64,000 bases of DNA from Candidula unifasciata (Eukaryota > Mollusca > Gastropoda > Stylommatophora > Geomitridae), in assembly GCA_905116865.2 (NCBI GenBank), contig CAJHNH020001158.1:1-64000 (forward strand), written 5' to 3'. A model generated the notes under the pieces. It was not told the origin of the DNA. It was given only the letters and a program-made list of their open reading frames with translations, and ran no database searches. Below, in pieces: positions 36,901 through 40,078 of the stretch (its first letter is position 1; each line of letters begins with the position of its first letter). Both the position numbers and the translations under genes were made by a program.

Positions 36901-39495
36901 GGTACTGATGATTGATATGGAAATGTGGACCTTGAAGATCCATGATAAATACAGACCTGATAAGAAGAACTTATCGGGGATCCAAGAAATGTCTCTTCTT
37001 ATAAGAAATTCCTCTTATCCAGATAAGAATTCAAGCAAGAAAAATTGCTGGAGGATAAACAAATTGTTCTTCATAGTAGAAATTCAAACAAATCTGAGAT
37101 GGCCTTACGCAGTCTGCACTTTTATCTTCTTCTTTTTCTTCTTCTTCTTCTTCGTTCACCGGCTGTAAGCTCCAGCGGAAAGTCCTGGTTGTTCGTCCAT
37201 TTGGAATCTGGCTTTATGCCAGTGCCTGAGTTTTGCGTGTACATCCGTTTTACTAGCTTATATATGTGCAGTTGGTTGTTCCTTGCCTCATGGGCAGATA
37301 TACTCTGACTTCAAAGGAAGCTGCCAGTTAGTTGACTCTTACGACATGCTTGTTGGGGAGTTTTCCAGTTAAATGTGACTAAAAAGCCAAAATAGGGAAG
37401 CAGAAAACATGCACAAATCTACACAAATAACGTTGGGGAGGCTGTTTTCTTGTTTTTCACAGTTGGGCCCCCAGATCCCATATGGGTATGCACTGTATCT
37501 GCTCAGCATCAGTGTTATTTTTTAAGAAAATCCTTTCATTTGCAGGTATGCCTCCTCCAATGCGTATGATGAGAATGCCAGGAATGCCGCCTCCACAAGG
37601 AGGCATGCCGATGATGGGACCAATCAACCCTAGTATTTTGAGTGCACCTCCAAGTATCCGGCCTCGAAGTAGTGAGGATACGGCGGCTGTCATTGGGCAG
37701 TCAAGGATCACCATTCCAGGCCAAGCCACAGATCAAGAGCAAGATGGGAGATGTGACCAGGTTCATGCCGACGGCTCTGAAAGTGAAGAGAGAGATTCGG
37801 GACCAGAAGGGCAGACTGAGAGCTTCTGGTGAGTACTTGTTCGTCTTCTTGGCATTCCCCGGCTGTAAACTCTGGCACAGAGGTCTGCTTGTTTGTCTGC
37901 CTCTCAACTTTGGTCTTGTTTCAGAACTTGAGTTTTCGGTGTACGTACGTTTCACAGACCTGGTTTGTCTGTATGCAGACTGTTTGTTCCTTACCTCTGG
38001 GTGTATGTGTGCATATATTTATGCATGTGTGTGCGTCGGCTCACTATACATCTTTAGGTTTGCCAATGTACAAGTGCACAATTTTGTTACACTTTATGCA
38101 CAACACAACCTTGAAAATGCCAGAATATCTTGAGAAATCCCTGAAACTTGAAAAAAGTTGTTGAATTTTGTTATAAACCCTTCTTTCAGTCATATGCACT
38201 CCAACTTTAAAGGAAACACTCCTAATTAGTTGCCTTTTATGCCATGTTGTTTGTGGGCAGTGGGTCTATTCTCCTCCCTCCCCTTTCCCCTATTGGGGTC
38301 TCAGAACCCTTAGAACTTGAGTGCATATTTTTCAAGTGGTTTTTCCACATCATCCTTTGTTGCATGTGTGTGCTTTGTTTTTACATTTTTGTGTGTGTCG
38401 TCATCATCATGTTGCTACCAGCATGTCTGAAAGAAACTTACTCCCCCACCCGTTGTCCTGCCTTGGGTGTTTTCTTATGTTCTATGCCTACTTTTGCACT
38501 GGTCTGCCTTTGATTCTCTTACGCGGTACAGTGCCTTCTATTGCTAATCTTTCCAGTCATTGCAACATTTGATTTGACATTAGAATGAAACATTTTAAGT
38601 TTAATATTAGTTTTAATTAGGGAGCTGCTATGTAGCAGCTAGATGATCGCCTGAGGGCCCAAAGGTTATGGGTTTGAATATACATCAAGCCAGATTTTTA
38701 AATTTCTTATTTGACAATGGCTTCCAAGTTGACCCAGCCTGAAAAGGATACCAGGTAAAATTCTGAGAAGTAAAGTTGGCTGGCATTTTGTTGACCACAT
38801 CACCCGCCAAGTTCTGAATCATCTGTAAAATATAGGTCCAGCACCATATGTCCCCTATGCCTAAGGGGGAAATGCAAGGGAAATTACGTTCAGGCCGTCA
38901 AACTGTTCTATAGGGAGTGCTGCAAAGGAAATGGATGTCCAGGCCCTCAAGCTGTTCTATAGGGAGTACTGCAAGGGAAATGGATGTCCAGGCCCTCAAG
39001 CTGTTCTGTAGGGGTGCTGCAGTTATCTATCATGAAGTTGACTTCGGCTTGATATGTTTAAATAAATATGTTGGCGTTTACTCTGTTTGTTCCAAGATGC
39101 CAGGTTTGGTCCCAGCTGCTGGAAGTTTGGCAGCAGACAGCCTTGTCTCAATGTTGTTTTCTACAGTTTTATGGTATCGAGAGACCGTTCAGAAAGCAGT
39201 GTCAACCTACTGAGCATAAAATTGCCTAGTAAAATCACAAACAGCCATATAAAAAATGGTAAGATTGATTCTGCAGAGTCCTGAAAAAAAATTACACAAC
39301 TAACTTTTGGGTAAATATTTCCTGTTCTTGTCTGTTGAGATTTAGCACAAATTTGTTGGCCTATTTACAGGTAAAGAGGAGGAGCAGAGAATCATTGGTG
39401 CCCAAGCTAAACCACAGCCTACACCTGCAGCCCAGCCTAAGACAAAGGATGATGCATACGATCAGTTCATGAAAGAAATGCAGGGACTTATTTAA
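4437..39495 (+). CDS. WBP11: WBP11, WW domain-binding protein 11 (14 coding exons)
   Basis: Nuclear pre-mRNA splicing factor (also known as SIPP1/Npw38BP) that binds WW domains such as PQBP1 through proline-rich motifs and binds protein phosphatase 1. Joining the exons 4437-4500, 8139-8170, 9972-10065, 16593-16690, 19965-20052, 20683-20754, 21718-21835, 25006-25145, 27838-27921, 28232-28596, 30787-31051, 33188-33364, 37546-37828 and 39371-39495 gives about 667 residues; the human protein is about 641. Visible parts in order: basic conserved N-terminal Wbp11 region (about 1-125), SILKKVSAYG (180-189), PPPGPPP motif in exon 8, an RIRF type PP1-docking motif (268-271) before an acidic run, the conserved LQAMMLKMAG (about 329-338), long proline-rich stretches (about 450-570), and a C-terminal KDD...FMKEMQGLI. 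All introns are GT-AG. The ATG has A at -3 and G at +4. Exon 13 is one base too long, so the reading frame is broken as given. Confidence 0.95.
5181..5474 (+). repeat. SINE-1 copy, near full length
   Basis: Matches the SINE-1 consensus through GGTTCCGAGGCCCCATT, GGAAAACAAGAACAG, GTAAGAGTCGACTAATTGGG, TTCGAAGTCGGAGT, CAGTCTGCAT and CCAGAACTTTC. It ends in the GAAGAAGAAG tail that marks the 3' end of this family. Confidence 0.85.
5480..5990. other. Intron 1 stretch without clear gene
   Basis: A-rich sequence. Some + strand fragments could be the decayed 5' part of the LINE-alpha copy that becomes recognisable near 6000, but stop codons are dense and I cannot show homology. Confidence 0.3.
6000..7740 (+). 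pseudogene. LINE-alpha copy, decayed and split by another LINE
   Basis: Pieces of a non-LTR reverse transcriptase in order: KKAKQDSFECLRESLAEN (about 6105), EIINDETGKPLI ... KKLKEYISDLFNP (6587-6690), FITYINRICKDAKSR (about 7265-7310), MRIITEKTEVMTVGRKKQ (about 7412), GQITPLLHHKTVPIGTETLL and KSVFIPTLCYKCETL (7600-7710). Many stops and shifts; inactive. A 340-bp minus-strand LINE interrupts it at 6236-6575. Confidence 0.7.
6236..6575 (-). mobile_element. 5'-truncated LINE inserted into LINE-alpha
   Basis: Minus-strand reading gives WPNKITNEELRRKTE and RQWRWLGHVCRMP then a KRRRG basic end, an RT C-terminus of a different non-LTR family. It is bounded by an 11-bp target-site duplication TGCAACACCAT (6225-6235 and 6576-6586), and the host LINE resumes cleanly on the far side. 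Confidence 0.8.
8139..8170 (+). CDS. WBP11: WBP11 exon 2 (32-nt microexon-like)
   Basis: A short 32-nt exon encoding RKEARKRELKK, preceded by a polypyrimidine tract and CTCAATAG and followed by GTATGA. It continues the basic N-terminal Wbp11 region and restores phase 0. It is too short to show as an ORF and was found by following the family sequence. Confidence 0.92.
8240..8960 (+). pseudogene. Non-LTR retrotransposon (LINE-beta) RT C-terminal remnant
   Basis: Reads AAFQKMKSIFCSKSLSLNIRK, then KQIKKSLEATEMGFLRRMLQ and IPWTARIPNNDF, a classic non-LTR RT tail, but with stop codons. The end is followed by TGATGATGATGAAGAA, a simple-repeat tail. It lies in WBP11 intron 2, starting about 70 bases after exon 2. 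Confidence 0.8.
9295..9640 (-). mobile_element. LINE-delta 3' fragment with (GAA)n tail
   Basis: Minus-strand sequence matching the 3' end of the copy at 51960-52660: shared AATGGAGCATAGGCCC, CCAACT, GCCAAGTC and TTCTATCCTTCGCC. On the minus strand it ends in GAAGAAGAAGA. Confidence 0.65.
9972..10065 (+). CDS. WBP11: WBP11 exon 3
   Basis: Encodes NKKQRIMVRTAVLKGKDP and then MKLLEEMEVIDRM, the conserved Wbp11 domain core. The acceptor is TTTAAACAG and the donor GTATGT, leaving phase 1. The following 6.5-kb intron contains the Merlin transposase pair. Confidence 0.95.
10431..10640 (+). repeat. REP-8 dispersed repeat, left flank of the Merlin locus
   Basis: GAGTTCCAATACTGATGGCGCCAG resembles GAGTTCCGATACTTATGGTG at 23886, and ACATCACAGCA matches there too. 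Positions 10579-10610 are a perfect 32-bp inverted match to 15379-15410. Confidence 0.65.
10579..10610. repeat. Inverted repeat, left arm (Merlin locus)
   Basis: 32 bases, reading GGCACTCTTCCGAATACCGG and on, exactly complementary to 15379-15410. Either a terminal inverted repeat of a composite element or the core of two opposed REP-8 copies. Confidence 0.75.
10741..10820 (+). pseudogene. tRNA-Asp-like sequence
   Basis: Starts TCTTCGCTAGTATAGTTG and ends with a T-arm CGGGGTTCGATTCTCCG that pairs, matching the layout of metazoan tRNA-Asp. The anticodon loop reads TTGTTAC, the anticodon stem is poor and the acceptor arms do not pair. A-rich sequence follows. Best read as a tRNA pseudogene or SINE head. 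Confidence 0.45.
10867..11280. repeat. Tandem array seeded by SINE-6, three units of about 136-168 bp
   Basis: GCGATATCTGCGCCTTT, CTCGGTCTTG, GTTAACAGCTAGG and GCGATAGCGGCGGC recur with TTTTAAAAGGGTGG. The motif GCGATATCTGCGCCTTTC belongs to the SINE-6 body that follows at 11281. Confidence 0.75.
11281..11456 (-). repeat. SINE-6 copy
   Basis: Contains CGCCCTTGAAATGGC, GTGTATTGTGGTTTACAA, ATATCTGCGCCTTTC and CCAACACATCTGATTTCAGC, matching 57395-57580 in the same orientation and 49358/53038 in reverse. Confidence 0.7.
11457..12037. other. Upstream region of Merlin copy A
   Basis: Unique-looking sequence that presumably holds the promoter and one end of the transposon. I could not define its terminal inverted repeat or target-site duplication by eye. 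Confidence 0.35.
12038..13013 (+). mobile_element. Merlin transposase, copy A (ISXO2-like DDE), one frameshift
   Basis: Cut-and-paste transposase of the Merlin/IS1016 group. The N-terminal part (MAGRPSAPKL) leads into a zinc-ribbon-like CSSC ... CSDRFSWQCRRCNTRCS. The DDE domain has VEVDESYFFHRKYHRG, IVTDAWRGYNNV and HTQTIEGLWMQVKR, supplying the two aspartates and the glutamate, with about 40 residues between the second and third. It ends QWRHSHKEHVFGQYL ... NFDI, then TAA. The only break I see is a T7 run at 12404-12410, where one extra base puts TGA in frame. Otherwise it is about 325 residues and nearly intact. It sits in WBP11 intron 3. Confidence 0.88.
13014..13520. other. Spacer between the convergent Merlin genes
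   Basis: A TA microsatellite (about 13410-13434) and a G-rich GGGGTTAGGGGTAGGGTTAG stretch near 13503. No ORF of interest. Confidence 0.4.
13521..14474 (-). pseudogene. Merlin transposase, copy B, several frameshifts
   Basis: Same family as copy A but clearly diverged. Fragments in order on the minus strand: MAVRRTHITN ... HDLVATDVTP (from 14474), MRWLTEHSLIRNT with CTSC ... CRYCNTRCSVRTGSFF-like zinc ribbon (14370-14050; C-to-Y variants present), VVEVDESYFFRRKYQRG (14056-13808), then IMTDAWRGYSNV, HIHTQTIEGLWMLVKR and QWRHAHKHQIVGHY ending NFNI (to 13521). The frame shifts near 14365, 14050 and 13820, so it is dead although all three catalytic motifs are readable. Confidence 0.85.
14590..15300. 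repeat. Duplicated block right of Merlin copy B
   Basis: AGCGCTCCGATGGATCGAAA, TTCCTCCCCACGTCAC, CAGTCGATCGAAAACTATTT and ACTGATGATGATG recur in shuffled order three to four times, with TTGTTCCATATTTTG repeats. Not the inverse of the array at 10867. Confidence 0.75.
15379..15430 (-). repeat. REP-8 copy / right inverted-repeat arm of the Merlin locus
   Basis: 15379-15410 is the exact reverse complement of 10579-10610. Similarity extends into GAGCCGGCCAG and, on the inner side, to a CCTCAA...AAGAGGT pattern. Spacing between the outer ends is about 4.83 kb. Confidence 0.75.
15431..16592. other. WBP11 intron 3 end, no gene
   Basis: I see no repeat family here except a short T tract that serves exon 4's acceptor. 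ORFs are short and unrelated to known families. Confidence 0.4.
16593..16690 (+). CDS. WBP11: WBP11 exon 4
   Basis: Encodes EYNPMQPPSLNEKVLREK followed by RKKLRETFDRVFKLY, very close to the vertebrate protein. Acceptor TTTTTTTACCAG, donor GTAAGT, ends in phase 0. Confidence 0.95.
16716..16900 (-). repeat. SINE-1 copy, truncated
   Basis: Starts CTTCTTCTTC on the + strand and runs through TTCACCGACAG, TCCACTTCTGGACT and CAGATGTACTCCGACTT. The remaining 5' end of the element is missing. It starts 25 bases after the exon 4 donor. Confidence 0.8.
17020..17222 (+). repeat. SINE-1 copy with internal G tract
   Basis: GGATTCCAGGGCCC, then a run of about 14 G, ATGCGTGTCGTAAAA, CTGAGAGGTGAGGAAC and AGCTGGTAAACAATAAGAAG. 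The G run sits where other copies have TGGGG. Confidence 0.7.
17465..18060 (-). pseudogene. LINE-alpha 3' end with (GAA)n tail
   Basis: Minus-strand reading MEMRCLRRAVGVTIRDKIRN, RRQQVKWFAHLERMP and RARGRPRTIWKGNIRETLQQ, preceded by a GQLAPSYSIRQSQS piece in another frame. On the minus strand it finishes in GAAGAAGAAGAAG. RT catalytic core missing. Confidence 0.8.
18410..18625 (+). repeat. SINE-4 copy
   Basis: Head GGGGGCTGCATGGTCTCAAA then GTCCGCCTCAAGTACTGGAG and GGTTCAAGCTGG (box-B-like), body TTCACATGAGCTTCTAGTAA, GACTCAGACTTGAGTTAGAA. Cut at its 3' end by the IS630-like relic. Confidence 0.7.
18626..19440 (-). pseudogene. IS630/Tc1-like transposase relic
   Basis: Minus-strand fragments: MLVNGKTIHKAAQEDGTNKN, VLQCIENIVNNIQRIL, KKCHNQLDRVISTMTTVSWP, KEKCIFTDESGFNLHL (first catalytic Asp), then VTLIVVMNNQGIVH and GAWLIMDNARIHKTDNLLNN (second Asp). 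These fit a DDE_3-type transposase of the IS630-Tc1-mariner superfamily. At least two frameshifts; the third acidic residue is not identified, and I found no terminal inverted repeats. Confidence 0.7.
19490..19705 (-). repeat. SINE-3 copy
   Basis: Reverse-strand copy: CCACGCCTTTAGC, ATAGGGCTAGACCTG, TAGACCAATCAGCACTTGGT, GGGCGATGTGGTCACC, CTGGGTCGACCTGGGAG, and head ACCCACGACCTTTCGATCCAC. Confidence 0.8.
19965..20052 (+). CDS. WBP11: WBP11 exon 5
   Basis: Encodes EKERPEYAVELKKANIEYEK followed by TRSQLQLFY, the charged helical end of the Wbp11 region. Acceptor CCCCAAAACAG, donor GTGAGT, phase 1. Confidence 0.94.
20683..20754 (+). CDS. WBP11: WBP11 exon 6
   Basis: Encodes DQVRNAERVQLDQIPLPDAP then VDMS. 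It matches the family segment that has IPLPDMP. Acceptor TCTTTTACAG, donor GTTTGA, phase 1. A TC-rich microsatellite fills much of the next intron. Confidence 0.93.
20870..21102. repeat. TC-rich microsatellite block
   Basis: Imperfect (TC)n and CTTT units for about 230 bases, ending with a clean (CT)n of about 40 bases. In WBP11 intron 6. ORFs of Ser/Leu through this block are artefacts. Confidence 0.95.
21103..21717. other. WBP11 intron 6, no gene
   Basis: A weak SINE-1-like trace (ACATACTTGTTAGGGAGGCAG TGGGTC region, about 21591-21640) shows an eroded fragment. Otherwise nothing recognised. Confidence 0.4.
21718..21835 (+). CDS. WBP11: WBP11 exon 7
   Basis: Encodes APGTIPLPAEIPLHLLMTGL and later SILKKVSAYG, the last being a strongly conserved family motif. 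Acceptor is a long T tract ending CTTTTAG, donor GTAAGT, phase 2. A 30-bp minisatellite starts within about 15 bases of the donor. Confidence 0.93.
21848..22003. repeat. 30-bp minisatellite, 5 copies
   Basis: TGCTGAGGCATTTGATGTGG plus TGCTTGTTGG repeats with few changes, starting about a dozen bases after the WBP11 exon 7 donor. The antisense frame happens to be open (QAPHQMPQHQ repeats). Confidence 0.95.
22062..22165 (-). repeat. SINE-3 3' fragment abutting a G21 run
   Basis: TCCATGCCTTCAGGCATATA (hairpin end), GGGCTAGATTTATATTTTAT, CACTTGGTGGGTGATATGGT. It directly follows a 21-base G run at 22041-22061. Confidence 0.75.
22168..22510. repeat. ~41-bp minisatellite, about 9 copies
   Basis: Units contain ACTGCAAACATCGGATTATC and ATAACAGCAAGGGCAGAC, with indels of a few bases between units. 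Confidence 0.9.
22700..23660 (+). pseudogene. Non-LTR retrotransposon fragment with RNase H motif
   Basis: About 23000-23120 reads ISFVPGNAGVKGNEQPERLA then GKATVEGR and NQADLLNAL. The (F/W)xPGxxGVxGNExAxxLA pattern is the RNase H domain at the end of some non-LTR ORF2 proteins. Flanking sequence is too decayed for firm assignment. Related to 47330-47510. Confidence 0.55.
23798..24010 (+). repeat. REP-8-like dispersed repeat
   Basis: GGCATCACAGCACTCG, GAGTTCCGATACTTATGGTG and ATTCTGATTAGACGTCCGTC parallel the segment at 10450-10550 that flanks the Merlin pair. Confidence 0.5.
24011..24660. other. WBP11 intron 7, no gene
   Basis: Contains a G21 run (24232-24252) and a short TGTG/CACA stretch near 24615. 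Nothing else recognised. Confidence 0.4.
24668..24862 (+). repeat. REP-5 copy, tail (AAGC)n
   Basis: CCCCACCCTGGCTTTTGCCG, GGGTTTCTGGGACCTCTCCA, GATCCTCATTGCCATGG, GTGTCACCGGGTGTTTATCG, GTGATGTCCTGGTAGGGTAT, then AACAAGCAAGCAAGC. Same family as 54812 and 60450. Confidence 0.85.
24890..24945. repeat. (TC)n microsatellite
   Basis: About 27 uninterrupted TC units, then three TCTCCA units, about 60 bases before WBP11 exon 8. Confidence 0.95.
25006..25145 (+). CDS. WBP11: WBP11 exon 8
   Basis: Encodes GKPSSGIGPQIPIHI, then KKKPAGPPPGPPPV, then an acidic stretch. PPGPPPGPPP is a WW-binding proline motif of this family. Acceptor AAAAAATTCAG, donor GTTGTT, phase 1. Confidence 0.92.
25527..26474 (+). 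mobile_element. Mariner element, internally deleted (948 bp)
   Basis: Terminal inverted repeats of 27 bp at 25527-25553 and 26448-26474 (start CAAGGTCTGACAATTAA; 3 mismatches) lie between TA duplications (25525-25526, 26475-26476). Inside, MEQKANIKFFFKLRKS, VYGDNCLSRAHIFRWY, MADESGVNRETFHNIL and KKVACRFVPHSLSDD form the N-terminal helix-turn-helix region. SPDLSSCDYFLFPKLKLRLK and INAQGAYFE form the C-terminus with the last catalytic Asp. About a third of the ORF between them is gone, with the first two catalytic Asp, and stops are present. Non-autonomous or dead. Confidence 0.9.
26950..27238 (+). repeat. SINE-1 copy, full length
   Basis: TTTCGGGGCCCAGTTATGGG, GTAAGAGTCGACTAATTG, TTCGAAGTCGGAGTGCATCT, CCTGAGAGGCAAGGAACC, AAACAACCAGAAGTTC, GTGAACGCGAAGAAGAAGAA. 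Confidence 0.88.
27411..27668 (+). repeat. SINE-3 copy, best preserved (tRNA-derived)
   Basis: Head has box A (CGGTGTAGCTGCTAAATGCT) and box B (GTGGGTTCGGGTCCTGG). Body runs CTGACCTTATCTCCCAGGTC, CAGCCTTGAGTGGGTATC, AGTCCTGGGAAG, CACATCACCCACCAAGTGCT and ends with an ATGCC-TGAA-GGCAT hairpin. Confidence 0.88.
27838..27921 (+). CDS. WBP11: WBP11 exon 9
   Basis: Encodes an acidic linker beginning GIDLGRVDVDLDHPDDLL and ending PEPDEYP. It is less conserved than its neighbours, but both splice sites (GCTACAG, GTATGG) and the phases (in at 1, out at 1) fit exactly. Confidence 0.88.
28232..28596 (+). CDS. WBP11: WBP11 exon 10 (PP1-docking and LQAMM motif)
   Basis: The longest exon, 121 codons plus 2 bases. 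It starts VKSRRIRFADDEDDD, where RIRF fits an RVxF-type PP1-docking site equivalent to the VRFAD of the human protein. It then has lysine-rich nuclear-localisation-like runs, KKVSALQAMMLKMAG, a serine run and an acidic end. Acceptor TTCTTTTCCAG, donor GTGGGT. A SINE-1 copy follows 77 bases after the exon. Confidence 0.95.
28674..28955 (-). repeat. SINE-1 copy
   Basis: TCTTCTTCTTTGCATTCACC, CTGTACACTGGTGGAAAG, TCCACTTCTAGACTGCAGTC, TGCACTCTGACTTTGAAGG, ending GGAACCCACACAGGGG. In WBP11 intron 10. Confidence 0.87.
28956..29390. other. WBP11 intron 10 stretch, no gene
   Basis: No repeat family or coding similarity recognised. Confidence 0.35.
29396..29500 (-). repeat. REP-7 copy, (GAA)-tailed
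   Basis: Reverse complement matches 39970-40075: GTGAATTACAAAAGACAGTG, ATTCATACTAGAGACAGC, TTGCAGATATAGATAAT and GAAAGAAGAAGAA. Confidence 0.75.
29740..29885 (-). repeat. SINE-2 fragment
   Basis: GGGTTTTTCTAGGCAGTTTT, AGCAGTTTGCCATTGCTATC and CAGTACCACCATTGCAAGAC are the reverse complement of the SINE-2 body. tRNA-like head lost. Confidence 0.65.
29945..30115 (-). repeat. tRNA-like dispersed sequence
   Basis: On the minus strand: GTGGCTCACTGACAGGATAA (box A-like) and CAGGGTTCTAATCCTAGG (box B-like), followed by an unknown body. Could be another tRNA-SINE family. Confidence 0.35.
30158..30440 (-). repeat. 68-bp tandem amplification of the SINE-1 3' part, 4 copies
   Basis: Units carry CTTCTTCTTTGCTTTCACCG, GATGTAAACTTATGGATATT and TGTCCACTTCC, the SINE-1 end next to the GAA tail, repeated head to tail with few differences. 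Confidence 0.85.
30450..30660 (+). repeat. SINE-1 fragment, opposite orientation to the array before it
   Basis: CAACTAATTAGGGGAGTTTC, GTGAGAGGTGAGGAACCAAC, AGTCTGCATACAAATAAGCC, CCAGAACTTTCTGCCAGAGT and AACACTAAGAAGAA. Confidence 0.75.
30787..31051 (+). CDS. WBP11: WBP11 exon 11
   Basis: Encodes a charged coiled segment starting EEEERIQSKEREIAQKK, then DRPPGLEDP, an alanine/glutamate-rich helix, and the start of the proline-rich region (QPPGPPPGLPPNL). Acceptor CCTTCCAG, donor GTATGT, phase 1. Confidence 0.93.
31060..31435. other. WBP11 intron 11 start, no gene
   Basis: Nothing recognised beyond short T-rich tracts. Confidence 0.35.
31440..31770 (-). pseudogene. LINE-alpha fragment
   Basis: Minus-strand words MKCNIKLFGHFIKMQAQLPT and KQLHMKRSDAKARS resemble MWFGHLVKMQ... 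ALHLRSATIARGRP at 3790-3885. Upstream on that strand the sequence is consistent with the preceding RT segment but broken. Confidence 0.6.
31780..32420. other. WBP11 intron 11, no gene
   Basis: T-rich tracts near 31910 and 32240. No family recognised. Confidence 0.35.
32425..32900 (-). pseudogene. LINE-alpha RT C-terminal fragment
   Basis: Minus-strand reading gives DEILRKIGIPAPLDFIRRQQ, VKWFGHITRMSADSIPQQ and GKPRRGRPCKRWTEGLTVHE, close to the 17518-17841 copy. The + strand ORF across it is a shadow. Confidence 0.75.
33188..33364 (+). CDS. WBP11: WBP11 exon 12 (proline-rich)
   Basis: Encodes about 59 residues of PPG/PPP repeats including PPGPPPGRPQGLPPGPPPGL, the WW-domain ligand region. 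Acceptor TTCTGGCAG, donor GTTCGT, phase 1. Confidence 0.93.
33482..33910 (-). repeat. SINE-1 copy carrying a 29-bp internal array
   Basis: Begins TCTTCACAGTAACCGGCTG, TTCTGGTTGTTTGTCCACTT. From about 33640 to 33835 the segment GGTCGATGCACTCTAACATC plus GACGGAACA (29 bp) repeats about 6-7 times; it corresponds to the CAGATGCACTCTGACTTCGA part of SINE-1. It ends GGGGGCCCTGGAACACACA. Confidence 0.85.
33911..34330. other. WBP11 intron 12 stretch, no gene
   Basis: Includes two partial repeats of TAGGGCAGTCCTG around 34168 and 34200. Nothing else recognised. Confidence 0.35.
34331..34580 (+). repeat. SINE-3 copy preceded by a G25 run
   Basis: G run 34331-34355, then a head TCGTGGAGTGGCTATGGATA with box B-like TTGGTTCAAATCC, and body CCTAGGCTCCCAGGTCTACC, TTTTAAATGGTACCAACTG, AGTCCTGCGAAGTAAAAGG, GACCACATTACCCA. 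Confidence 0.78.
34697..34931 (+). repeat. SINE-2 copy, full length (tRNA-derived), 11-bp TSD
   Basis: Head box A CTGTGGCTAAGTCGATGCG and box B CCGGGTTCGATCCCAGC. Body has GACAGTGGTATCAGGGGAGC, AAAGCAATGGCAAACTACTG, GGTTCTGCAACGTCCTGTAA and AGGATACGCAACTAAC. Flanked by TTTCTCATCCC at 34686-34696 and 34932-34942. Confidence 0.92.
35028..35260 (+). repeat. tRNA-like dispersed sequence
   Basis: GTATAGTGGTGGGGTGGTTA (box A-like) and ATGGGTTCGACCCCTTTAG (box B) are about 40 bases apart, then an unknown body. Probable SINE of another family. Confidence 0.4.
35261..37120. other. WBP11 intron 12, no gene
   Basis: G runs near 35841, 36144 and 36863. No coding similarity and no repeat family recognised in this 1.9 kb. 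Confidence 0.35.
37125..37362 (-). repeat. SINE-1 copy, 5' end missing
   Basis: CTTCTTCTTCTTCGTTCACC, GGCTGTAAGCTCCAGCGGAA, CTCTGACTTCAAAGGAAGCT, TTAGTTGACTCTTACGACAT. Confidence 0.82.
37546..37828 (+). CDS. WBP11: WBP11 exon 13, with a +1 frameshift
   Basis: Encodes GMPPPMRMMRMPGMPP, later NPSILSAPPSIRPRSSEDTA and SRITI, in the frame set by exon 12. From about 37717 the conserved sequence (AKPQIKSKMGDVTRFMPTAL, then KVKREIRDQKGRLRAS) lies one base over. The exon is 283 nt where 282 would keep phase with exon 14. Read as given, the protein would end at a TAA formed at the exon 13/14 junction. The extra base lies around CCATTCCAGG (37711-37720). It may be an assembly error, a polymorphism or a real break. 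Confidence 0.92.
37842..38315 (-). repeat. SINE-1 copy starting about 13 bases after exon 13, interrupted
   Basis: CGTCTTCTTGGCATTCCCCG to GCAGACTGTTTGTTCCTTAC (to about 38000), then about 190 bases of unrelated GT-rich sequence, then ATGCACTCCAACTTTAAAGG to GGTCTCAGAACCC (38195-38311). Confidence 0.8.
38625..38882 (+). repeat. SINE-3 copy
   Basis: GGGAGCTGCTATGTAGCAGC, AAAGGTTATGGGTTTGAAT (box B-like), TTCCAAGTTGACCCAGCCTG, TTGACCACATCACCCGCCAA, CCTATGCCTAAGGGGGAAA. Confidence 0.82.
39062..39306 (+). repeat. SINE-2 copy
   Basis: TGCCAGGTTTGGTCCCAGCT (decayed box B), TATCGAGAGACCGTTCAGAA, AGCAGTGTCAACCTACTGAG, TAGTAAAATCACAAACAGCC, GATTCTGCAGAGTCCTG and CACAACTAAC. In WBP11 intron 13, ending about 65 bases before exon 14. 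Confidence 0.78.
39371..39495 (+). CDS. WBP11: WBP11 exon 14 (terminal)
   Basis: Encodes GKEEEQRIIGAQAKPQP, then TKDDAYDQFMKEMQGLI and TAA (39493-39495). The KDDxYxxFMKEMxGLL terminus is diagnostic of WBP11. Acceptor CTATTTACAG. Confidence 0.95.
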
Positions 39496-39770
39496 ACTTC
39501 CAGTATAGTGATCACTGGTGCAGTGGTTTCTGCAGCAATGGACCTCAAGGCCTTGGAATGCTGAAGAAGAAAAAGTATTGTAGTTGCAGGTTTTTCAGAC
39601 AATATAAAATGAGTTCATGTGAAAAGGCTTGTTTTGCAGTGATTTATGTACCAATGGACCTCAGGGGCTTGGAAAGCCGAAGAAGAAGCATATTGTAATC
39701 GCAGGATTTTTTTTAGAGAATATCAAATGAGTTCATGTGAGAAAGTTTGTTGTGCTGTGATATCTGCAGT

Positions 39771-39776
39771 AATAAA
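39771..39776 (+). terminator. Possible proximal poly(A) signal of WBP11
   Basis: An AATAAA hexamer 276 bases after the stop codon, inside the third 117-bp repeat. The other repeat units lack the exact hexamer. No strong GT-rich element follows immediately. Confidence 0.3.
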
Positions 39777-39867
39777 CCTCAAGAATTTAGAATGCTGAAG
39801 TTGAGAAGGAGATTCATATCATCATGAGGAGATTTTCAGACAATATCAAATAAGTTCATGTGAAAAG

Positions 39868-40078
39868 GTGGATGTGCACATGTGGATTGGCTCCTGAGAC
39901 ACATCCTCCAAGACTTCCAAATACACTATATCAAGGAAATAATTTGGGCCAAGAAAAACACGGGTGCAAGACAAACTTTATGGGTCACTGGGTGAATTAC
40001 AAAAGACAGTGAAGTTCATACTAGAGACAGCATTGCAGATATAGATAATCTATTTCAAGCAAATGAAAGAAGAAGAAG
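39868..40078 (+). repeat. REP-7 copy, (GAA)-tailed
   Basis: Lies between units 3 and 4 of the 117-bp array. Shares GTGAATTACAAAAGACAGTG, TTCATACTAGAGACAGCATT and GCAGATATAGATAATCTATT with 29396-29500 and ends GAAAGAAGAAGAAGG. Confidence 0.75.

Noticed and set aside
37482..37832. Exon 13 ORF read to its own stop as the true C-terminus
   Set aside because: The conserved WBP11 C-terminus lies in the next frame and in exon 14, so the open frame after the break is an artefact of the extra base.
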